Positions 6,821 to 12,027 of a stretch of 15,668 nucleotides of DNA are shown piece by piece. The DNA comes from Betaproteobacteria bacterium (lineage in GTDB: Bacteria > Pseudomonadota > Gammaproteobacteria > Burkholderiales > Casimicrobiaceae). Positions within the stretch are counted from its first letter, which is position 1, and each line of letters starts with the position of its first letter. Location of the stretch: assembly GCA_003153335.1 (NCBI GenBank), contig PLYG01000359.1:1-15668 (forward strand). The letters are read 5' to 3'. The position numbers and the translations under genes were made by a program. Under the pieces are notes generated by a model. It made no database searches and was not told the origin of the DNA. It saw nothing but the letters and a program-made list of their open reading frames with translations.

Positions 6821-8302
6821 TCAGAGTTCTGTATCCAGTCCCATCTGCACTTGCTCGGCGGCACGCAGCACCGCGCGCGCCTTGCTCTCGGTTTCCTTCC
6901 ACTCGCTCTCGGGAATCGAGTCGGCGACAATACCGGCCGCTGCCTGCACGTACAGCATGCCGTCTTTCACGATGCCGGTGCGGATCACGATGGCCAGATC
7001 CATGTCGCCCTGAAAGCTGAGATAGCCGCAGGCGCCGCCGTAGATGCCGCGCTTGGTGGGCTCGAGCTCATCAATGATTTCCATTGCACGTATTTTCGGC
7101 GCACCCGACAGCGTGCCGGCCGGAAATGTCGCCTTGAGCACGTCCAGCGCAGTCAGTCCTGGCTTCAATGCACCCTCGACATTGGACACGATATGCATCA
7201 CATGCGAATAACGTTCGACGACCATTTGATCGGTGACCTTGACGCTGCCGATTTCGGCGATGCGGCCGATGTCGTTGCGCGCAAGGTCGATCAGCATGAC
7301 GTGCTCGGCGATTTCCTTGGGGTCGGCTACCAGTTCGGCCGCCAGCGCCGCGTCCTGCTCCGGCGTCGCGCCGCGCGGCTTGGTGCCGGCGATGGGCCGG
7401 ATGGTGACCTTGGTCCCTTCGGCGGTGCGCTCGTGGCGTACCAGAATCTCGGGGGAGGCGCCGACCACGTGAAAGTCGCCAAAGTGATAGAAGTACATGT
7501 AGGGCGACGGATTGAGCGAGCGCAACGCGCGATAAAGGCTTAGCGGAGAATCGCGGAACGGCTTTCTGATGCGCTGGCCGATCTGCACCTGCATCACGTC
7601 GCCGGCCAGGATGTAGTCCTGCGCACGGCCGACCGCCTTGATGTAGTCGTCATGGGCAAATTCAGTCGAGGTCGGCGTGACCATGCTCGCCCGGCTGTAG
7701 GGAATATCGACCGGCTGGCGCAGCTTCATTCGCAATTCGCGCAGGCGCTGTCGGGCATACAAAAACGAGTCGGCCTGGTGCGGGTCGGCATACACGATCA
7801 GGTAAATCTTGCCCGACAGGTTGTCGATGACCGCGAGTTCCTCGGTAAGCATCAACAGAATGTCGGGCACGCCGATGGGATCGGGCTTGGCCACGCCGGC
7901 CAGCCTGGGCTCGATATAGCGTATGGTGTCGTAGCCGAAGTAGCCGGCCAGTCCGCCGCAAAAGCGCGGCAGTCCCAGTTGCGGTGCTACCTTGAAGCGT
8001 TCCTGGTAGCGGGCGATGAAATCGAGCGGATTGCCCTCGAACGTTTCGACGACATGGCCGTTGGTTTCGACCTCGACACGGTCGCCGCGCACCCGAAGCA
8101 GCGTCCGCGCCGGGAGTCCGATGAACGAGTAACGGCCGAAGCGTTCGCCGCCCACCACCGACTCGAGCAAATACGTGTACGGTTCGTTGGCCAGCTTCAG
8201 ATACAGCGACAGCGGAGTATCGAGATCGGCAAAGGCCTCGAGGGTCAGGGGGATACGGTTGTAGCCCTGTTGCGCCAAAGCGCGGAATTCGACTTCAGTC
8301 AT
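6821..8302 (-). CDS. trpE: Anthranilate synthase component I TrpE, 493 aa
   Basis: TrpE makes anthranilate from chorismate with ammonia from TrpG, the committed step of tryptophan synthesis. The N-terminal half carries the LLES motif (45-48) linked to tryptophan feedback inhibition in TrpE proteins. The chorismate-binding C-terminal half shows SPYMYFYHF, GASPEILV, IRPIAGTKPRG, LIDLARNDIGRI, HIVSNVEG, FPAGTLSGAPKIRAME, RGIYGGACGY and QAAAGIVADS, all in order. Length and the LLES site favour TrpE over PabB, as does the context. Start 8302 (MTEVEFRALAQQGYNRIP) has GAGAG 7 bp upstream. The open frame extends 50 codons further, but those run through the leader/attenuator in another reading frame and look non-coding. 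The gene lies downstream of a Trp-rich leader peptide, so attenuation control is likely. Confidence 0.97.
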   Translation of the reverse strand: MTEVEFRALAQQGYNRIPLTLEAFADLDTPLSLYLKLANEPYTYLLESVVGGERFGRYSFIGLPARTLLRVRGDRVEVETNGHVVETFEGNPLDFIARYQERFKVAPQLGLPRFCGGLAGYFGYDTIRYIEPRLAGVAKPDPIGVPDILLMLTEELAVIDNLSGKIYLIVYADPHQADSFLYARQRLRELRMKLRQPVDIPYSRASMVTPTSTEFAHDDYIKAVGRAQDYILAGDVMQVQIGQRIRKPFRDSPLSLYRALRSLNPSPYMYFYHFGDFHVVGASPEILVRHERTAEGTKVTIRPIAGTKPRGATPEQDAALAAELVADPKEIAEHVMLIDLARNDIGRIAEIGSVKVTDQMVVERYSHVMHIVSNVEGALKPGLTALDVLKATFPAGTLSGAPKIRAMEIIDELEPTKRGIYGGACGYLSFQGDMDLAIVIRTGIVKDGMLYVQAAAGIVADSIPESEWKETESKARAVLRAAEQVQMGLDTEL

Positions 8303-8366
8303 GGCAAGACTCTCGTCGGCGCCTGTATTGCCGCCGGTTGTTGCTTCGAATCGGATTGTCTCTTGT

Positions 8367-8413
8367 GCGCCCGGGCGGGCGCGCGAACGCGAATGATCAG
8401 GCGGCCGGCCGCC
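8367..8413 (-). promoter_or_regulatory. Probable trp attenuator: two GC-rich hairpins after the Trp codons
   Basis: On the minus strand a perfect 14-bp palindrome GGCGGCCGGCCGCC (8413-8400) begins inside the last Trp codon and ends just before the leader stop. It is followed, 17 bp on, by the terminator-like hairpin GCGCCC-GCCC-GGGCGC (8382-8367). A ribosome stalled on the Trp codons would cover the first half of the palindrome, the arrangement used in ribosome-mediated attenuation. I could pair CGCCU of the palindrome's 3' arm with GGGCG of the second hairpin as a possible antiterminator. The second hairpin is followed by ACAAGAGAC, not a U-run, so termination (if any) would be non-canonical or Rho-aided. 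The hairpins are seen directly; the mechanism is inferred. Confidence 0.6.
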
Positions 8414-8441
8414 ACCACCAGCGCGCGGCGGGAGAGTGCAT
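8397..8441 (-). CDS. trpL: Trp operon leader peptide TrpL, 14 aa with three consecutive Trp codons
   Basis: A 14-codon frame (ATG 8441-8439, TGA 8399-8397) reads MHSPAARWWWRPAA, with codons TGG TGG TGG at 8420-8412. It lies 94 bp before the trpE start in the 165-bp gap after gph, and its Trp codons run into the first of two GC-rich hairpins. Three adjacent Trp codons in so short a frame, directly before trpE, are very unlikely by chance and match known trp leader peptides; the Sinorhizobium meliloti one also has 14 residues with WWW. The peptide has no role as a protein here beyond sensing charged tRNA-Trp, though that cannot be excluded. No Shine-Dalgarno precedes it. A -10-like TATTTT (8456-8451) lies 9 bp before the ATG, so the message may be leaderless or nearly so. 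Confidence 0.82.
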   Translation of the reverse strand: MHSPAARWWWRPAA

Positions 8442-8450
8442 AGCGGCAAC

Positions 8451-8481
8451 AAAATAGGTGATCGGCGTCATGGTCGGTCAG
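8451..8481 (-). promoter_or_regulatory. Weak candidate internal promoter for the trp genes
   Basis: TATTTT (8456-8451, four of six matches to TATAAT) with CTGACC (8481-8476, four of six to TTGACA) at 19-bp spacing spans the end of gph. Initiation 7-10 bp downstream would place the RNA 5' end at or next to the trpL ATG. Hexamers and spacing are both imperfect. The alternative is read-through from rpe-gph. Confidence 0.28.
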
Positions 8482-9274
8482 CAGAGGCGATGCATATCAA
8501 TCGTTGCGATCGTTGATCGATCCAGTCGCACGCCTCCGACAGATCAGTAATCATACCATCGAAATCGAGTTTGTCTACTGGTTCGCCCTCGTTGTAACCA
8601 TACGGTACGCACAACACCGGACAGCCCGCGGCGCGCGCCGCCGCCACGTCGTTTACCGAGTCACCTATCATCAGCAATTCGTGCGGCGCGCAGCCAAAAC
8701 GTTCGGCGGTCTTCAACAGCGGCAGCGGATGGGGTTTGCGCTCAAGAAACGTGTCGCCACAGACCACCAGGTCGAAGCGGCCGAGCATCCCGGTGCGTTC
8801 CAGCAGCAGCAAGGTGAAGCGCGTGGCCTTATTGGTGATGCACGCCAAGGGCAGACCCATGTCGCGCATCCGGTCCAGTCCTGCTATCACACCGGGGTAG
8901 GGGACGGTCATGGTGCCCAGCAGCGCGAAATAACACTCCTGATAGACCGTCAGTGCATGGGCCGCAAGTTCGGGCGAGGGTTGCTCTCCCGTCGCGACGG
9001 TAAGCGCCTTGTTGACCAGATTCGCCATCCCCTTGCCGACCATGTTGCGCACGACAGGGCCGGACAGCGCGCTGACTTTGAGGGTGGCGATCACAGCGTG
9101 CTGGTCGACTGATGCGGAAGCGGCATGACCCAGCCGCTCCAGCATGGCGTTGACTGCCGCGGCGAGTTCGCCAATGGTATCGAGCAGCGTGCCGTCGAGA
9201 TCGATGGCGACCGCACGGATCGGCCCGCTGGCGGGAAGCCCCGCCGCCTTATGCCGCGCCGGCAATTTGCTCAC
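8468..9274 (-). CDS. gph: Phosphoglycolate phosphatase Gph, 268 aa (GTG start)
   Basis: This HAD-superfamily phosphatase clears 2-phosphoglycolate formed by oxygenation reactions or DNA-end repair. Motif I is AIDLDGTLLDT (23-33, nucleophile Asp25), motif II is ITNK (146-149), motif III is the lysine in ERKPHP (Lys180), and motif IV is GDSVND (204-209). A helical cap lies between motifs I and II, as expected for subclass I. The frame stays open to an ATG at 9427, but that adds 51 low-complexity residues wholly inside rpe and is unlikely. GTG 9274 starts about 23 residues before motif I and overlaps rpe by 26 bp; the exact start is uncertain. Adjacent rpe supports gph rather than another HAD enzyme. 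Confidence 0.9.
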   Translation of the reverse strand: MSKLPARHKAAGLPASGPIRAVAIDLDGTLLDTIGELAAAVNAMLERLGHAASASVDQHAVIATLKVSALSGPVVRNMVGKGMANLVNKALTVATGEQPSPELAAHALTVYQECYFALLGTMTVPYPGVIAGLDRMRDMGLPLACITNKATRFTLLLLERTGMLGRFDLVVCGDTFLERKPHPLPLLKTAERFGCAPHELLMIGDSVNDVAAARAAGCPVLCVPYGYNEGEPVDKLDFDGMITDLSEACDWIDQRSQRLICIASADRP

Positions 9275-9917
9275 GCATCCCGCGTATGGTTGCTGCGTAA
9301 TCTCCGCTGCCGAAAATCGCCGAGCCGGCGACAAAAGTGTCGGCGCCGGCGCGGGCGATGGCGCCGATGTTGTCGACTTTGACTCCGCCGTCGACTTCCA
9401 GCAGGATGTCACGGCCCGAAGCGACAATCCGCAGGCGTGCGTCGCGGATCTTGATCAGCGCCTGCGGAATGAAGGACTGCCCGCCGAATCCGGGATTGAC
9501 CGACATGATGAGAATGAGGTCTATCTTGTCGATCAGATAGTCGAGGTAGGCAAGCGGTGTCGCGGGATTGAACACCAGCCCGGCCCTGCAGCCGCAGTCG
9601 TGAATCAAGCTGATCGTGCGATCGATATGATCGGTCGCTTCCGGATGAAAACTGATGATGCCGGCGCCCGCCTTGGCGAAATCCGGAATAATGCGATCCA
9701 CCGGTTTGACCATGAGATGAACGTCGATGGGGACCGTGCTGTGTGGCTTGATCGCGGCGCAGACCAGCGGTCCGATGGTCAGGTTGGGAACGTAATGATT
9801 ATCCATCACGTCAAAGTGAATCATGTCCGCGCCAGCCGTTATGACGGCCCGGACTTCCTCGCCAAGTCGGGCGAAATCGGCGGAGAGCAGGCTGGGTGCG
9901 ATGCGGGTCGTCGTCAT
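9249..9917 (-). CDS. rpe: Ribulose-phosphate 3-epimerase Rpe, 222 aa
   Basis: Rpe interconverts ribulose 5-phosphate and xylulose 5-phosphate in the pentose phosphate (or Calvin) pathway. The TIM-barrel signatures are complete: APSLLSADFARLGEE (7-21), HFDVMDNHYVPNLTIGP (34-50) with metal ligands His34 and Asp36, DVHLMV (His67), SFHPEA (89-94), IMSVNPGFGGQSF (137-149), EVDGGV (174-179, catalytic Asp176) and ADTFVAGSAIFG (192-203). Length is normal. It is the first gene of the minus-strand unit. Its start lies 40 bp from the divergent apaG start, and its 3' end overlaps gph. Whether a Calvin cycle exists here cannot be told from the window. Confidence 0.96.
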   Translation of the reverse strand: MTTTRIAPSLLSADFARLGEEVRAVITAGADMIHFDVMDNHYVPNLTIGPLVCAAIKPHSTVPIDVHLMVKPVDRIIPDFAKAGAGIISFHPEATDHIDRTISLIHDCGCRAGLVFNPATPLAYLDYLIDKIDLILIMSVNPGFGGQSFIPQALIKIRDARLRIVASGRDILLEVDGGVKVDNIGAIARAGADTFVAGSAIFGSGDYAATIRGMREQIAGAA

Positions 9918-9945
9918 TTCGGTTCTGGTTTTGCGCCGGGGGCGC

Positions 9946-9974
9946 TACAATAATCGGATGGATCCAGAAAACAA
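9946..9974. promoter_or_regulatory. Overlapping divergent promoter candidates for apaG (+) and rpe (-)
   Basis: The 40-bp gap contains TACAAT at 9946-9951 on the plus strand (five of six matches to the -10 consensus). On the minus strand TATTGT (9952-9947) lies 16 bp from TTGTTT (9974-9969). The two -10 elements share the same bases, so the two promoters would compete. The plus-strand -35 is poor. Initiation from TACAAT would begin at or next to the apaG ATG, and no Shine-Dalgarno is visible there, so apaG may be leaderless. Confidence 0.38.
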
Positions 9975-10341
9975 GTACCACATTACGGTGTCGGCCAAGG
10001 CCTTCTATGTCGAAGACCAGTCCGACCCCGACAAGAACCACTACGTGTTCGGCTACACCATCAAGGTGACCAACAGGGGTACCGTCCCCGCCCAACTGGT
10101 TAGCCGGCACTGGCTGATCACGGACTCCAACCATCGGGTCGAGGAAGTGCGCGGTCTTGGCGTCATCGGCCAGCAACCGACGCTGCAGCCCGGACAGTCG
10201 TTCGAGTATACCAGCGGTTGCCCATTGGCCACACCGGTAGGAACGATGCGTGGCGAGTACCAGATGGCCGCGGCTGACGGGACCCAGTTCGAAGCGCCCA
10301 TACCCGAATTCACACTATCGGTTCCTCGCGTGTTGCATTGA
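9958..10341 (+). CDS. apaG: ApaG domain protein, 127 aa
   Basis: A single ApaG/F-box-associated type beta-sandwich (fibronectin-III-like) domain covers the whole protein. Characteristic parts are YVFGYTIKVTN (29-39), SRHWLITDSN, the glycine-rich EEVRGLGVIGQQP (split over 62-74), LQPGQSFEYTSGCPL and GTMRGEYQM. Length is close to the 125 residues of E. coli ApaG. The bacterial function is poorly defined; the gene is named from linkage to apaH and was once tied to Co/Mg resistance. The longer open frame from 9823 runs inside rpe and was rejected. No Shine-Dalgarno precedes ATG 9958. It diverges from rpe and precedes mltA. Confidence 0.95.
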   Translation: MDPENKYHITVSAKAFYVEDQSDPDKNHYVFGYTIKVTNRGTVPAQLVSRHWLITDSNHRVEEVRGLGVIGQQPTLQPGQSFEYTSGCPLATPVGTMRGEYQMAAADGTQFEAPIPEFTLSVPRVLH

Positions 10342-10358
10342 ACGGCCCGAACAGACAG

Positions 10359-10472
10359 TCACTGGTCGCGCTCCCGGTCGCGCGGAGAGTTGTTCTTGCC
10401 GCGCATCAGCCACCAGGCGATGAAAATCCCGAGCCCGAGAGCGACTGCTGCCTCCAGTAGTATCCATTCCAT
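10359..10472 (-). CDS. Small single-pass membrane protein, 37 aa
   Basis: This minus-strand frame (ATG 10472-10470, TGA 10361-10359) encodes 37 residues. One hydrophobic helix covers about residues 4-23 (ILLEAAVALGLGIFIAWWLM). A strongly charged tail follows (RGKNN, then RDRERDQ), giving a clean inside-positive C-terminus. It has a strong Shine-Dalgarno (GGAG, 7 bp before the ATG), better than that of the neighbouring mltA. Its start overlaps the mltA ATG by 2 bp on the opposite strand, so the two genes diverge from one point, and its stop lies 17 bp after the apaG stop (convergent). I do not recognise a family. The helix, charge pattern and ribosome site make a chance frame unlikely. Confidence 0.6.
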   Translation of the reverse strand: MEWILLEAAVALGLGIFIAWWLMRGKNNSPRDRERDQ

Positions 10473-11721
10473 GCGAATTCTCCATTGTTGGTTGGCAGCC
10501 GGGTTGATCCTGCTGGCCGGCTGCGCGACGTCCCCGCCCGTCGCCCCCGAGCCACCGCCGGTAGTACCCGCGCCGACGCTCCCGCCGCCTCAGCCGCCAG
10601 TCATGGCGCAGCCCGAGCCGCCACCCATTGCGCCCATTGCGCCGGTTGCGGTGCCGCGCTACGAAAAAGGCGCATGGTCAGAACTGCCCGGCTGGGGAAG
10701 CGATGGCCAGATCGATGCCTGGTCCGGATGGGTGCGCAGTTGCAATGCGCTACGCCAACAAACTCTGTGGCGGCGGGTCTGCTCCGACACCGTCAACATT
10801 CCGGCAAACGATGCGGCGGCACAGCAGCGCTTTTTCGAAGCCCATTTTACGCCATACCGGCTGGCGAACCCCGATGGCAGCCAGACCGGATTGGTTACCG
10901 GATATTACGAACCGCTCTTGCAAGGCAGCCGCAAACGGACAGCGCGGTTTCGCTTTCCGTTGTATGCGCCGCCGCCCGACCTGGTTGCCGTCGATCTGGC
11001 TGAACTGAATCCCGAGTTCAGGGACAAGCGCGTTCGCGGGCGCGTCGTTTCGACTCCGCAGGGCAGCAAGGTGGTCCCCTACTACGCGCGCGCGGAAATC
11101 ACCAACGGCACGGCGCCGGTGAAAGGTCTGGAAATCGCCTGGGTGGAAGACCCGGTCGAACTGTTTTTCTTGCAAGTCCAGGGTTCAGGCCGCATCCGCC
11201 TGCCCGATGGCACGCTGATGCGCGTAGGGTACGCCGATCACAACGGGCATCCATATCGCTCGATTGGACGCTGGCTGGTCGATCTGGGTGAATTGACGCT
11301 CGACCAGGCGTCGATGCAGGGGATCAAGGCTTGGGTGAAACGCAACCCGGAACGGGCAAACGAATTGTTGAACCAGAATCCTGCTTATGTGTTTTTTCGC
11401 GAGCTGCCGGCGACGGCTGCCGATGAAGGCCCGACGGGCAGCTTGGGCGTGCCGTTGACGGCGGGGCGTAGTATCGCGGTCGACTCGCGGAGCATTCCGC
11501 TGGGTGCGCCGGTATTCCTCACGACCACATGGCCGTTGTCCACGCGCCCGTTGCAACGCCTGATGCTGGCGCAGGATACCGGAAGCGCCATTCGTGGCTC
11601 CGTGCGCGTCGACTTTTTCTGGGGATTCGGACCCGATGCGGGCGAGCAGGCGGGCCGGATGAAGCAGCCCGGCAGCCTGTGGCTGCTGTGGCCCAATGGC
11701 GAGACGTTGCCGGGAGACTGA
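10471..11721 (+). CDS. mltA: Membrane-bound lytic murein transglycosylase A (MltA), lipoprotein, 416 aa
   Basis: MltA cleaves peptidoglycan glycan strands to 1,6-anhydromuropeptides at the inner face of the outer membrane. The signal peptide ends in lipobox LLAGC (Cys18), with Ala at +2 favouring outer-membrane sorting. A Pro-rich linker (21-60) follows. The MltA domain (about 105-330) has GYYEP (144-148) and DPVELFFLQVQGSGR (227-241). The C-terminal 3D double-psi barrel has AVDSRSIPLG (336-345), AQDTGSAIRG (367-376) and VDFFWG (380-385); Asp381 corresponds by eye to the catalytic Asp308 of E. coli MltA. ATG 10471 is chosen because it begins the lipoprotein signal; the 27 codons upstream are non-coding. 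No good Shine-Dalgarno is seen. Confidence 0.95.
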   Translation: MRILHCWLAAGLILLAGCATSPPVAPEPPPVVPAPTLPPPQPPVMAQPEPPPIAPIAPVAVPRYEKGAWSELPGWGSDGQIDAWSGWVRSCNALRQQTLWRRVCSDTVNIPANDAAAQQRFFEAHFTPYRLANPDGSQTGLVTGYYEPLLQGSRKRTARFRFPLYAPPPDLVAVDLAELNPEFRDKRVRGRVVSTPQGSKVVPYYARAEITNGTAPVKGLEIAWVEDPVELFFLQVQGSGRIRLPDGTLMRVGYADHNGHPYRSIGRWLVDLGELTLDQASMQGIKAWVKRNPERANELLNQNPAYVFFRELPATAADEGPTGSLGVPLTAGRSIAVDSRSIPLGAPVFLTTTWPLSTRPLQRLMLAQDTGSAIRGSVRVDFFWGFGPDAGEQAGRMKQPGSLWLLWPNGETLPGD

Positions 11722-11733
11722 GCGAGCGTATGC

Positions 11734-11753
11734 GTTGCGCTTGTGCGCGCAAC
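11734..11753 (+). terminator. Stem-loop just after mltA, possible terminator
   Basis: GTTGCGC, a 6-base loop TTGTGC and GCGCAAC form a perfect 7-bp stem 12 bp after the mltA stop. No T-run follows, so it is a weak candidate for an intrinsic terminator; it may only protect the 3' end. Confidence 0.35.
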
Positions 11754-11788
11754 CGCCGTGACGAACAGATTTCCTTTGCTTGCAGCGA

Positions 11789-11896
11789 TCATGCCTCGCC
11801 CCGGCGCCTGCCGTCTTTGGTGAGACCGTACGCCGGTCCTTTCGGCGCAATCATCGGGCCACGGAATCTGGCCCCGCGCGCGGCGATGGCTTTCAT
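11789..11896 (-). CDS. Possible small basic protein, 35 aa (low confidence)
   Basis: The 306-bp gap between mltA and the RCC1 gene (11722-12027) holds one frame with coding-like character. It runs ATG 11896 to TGA 11789 on the minus strand, 35 residues, very basic (nine Arg or Lys) with glycine/proline turns such as RGPMIAPKGPAYG. About three quarters of third positions are G or C, and GGA lies 7 bp before the ATG. The frame stays open upstream to an ATG at 12001 (70 aa), but the extra part looks random. I do not recognise a family. It converges with mltA. Apart from this frame, the hairpin at 11734 and the ribosome site of the next gene, I see nothing else in the gap. Confidence 0.3.
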   Translation of the reverse strand: MKAIAARGARFRGPMIAPKGPAYGLTKDGRRRGEA

Positions 11897-12027
11897 TTGA
11901 TTCCAGTCATTGAACGGTTTGCCGGATTGTGCGAAGCTACACATGTGGATCAGCCGCTTTGCGGCGGCGCGAGCCAGGCATAAAGCGCACAAACGCCCCA
12001 TTGCATGCGGGGGCCGGGAGAGGAGCC

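Noticed and set aside
9275..9427. N-terminal extension of gph to ATG 9427
   Set aside because: The 51 extra residues are low-complexity Ser/Ala/Pro and are fully explained by rpe on the same strand in another frame.
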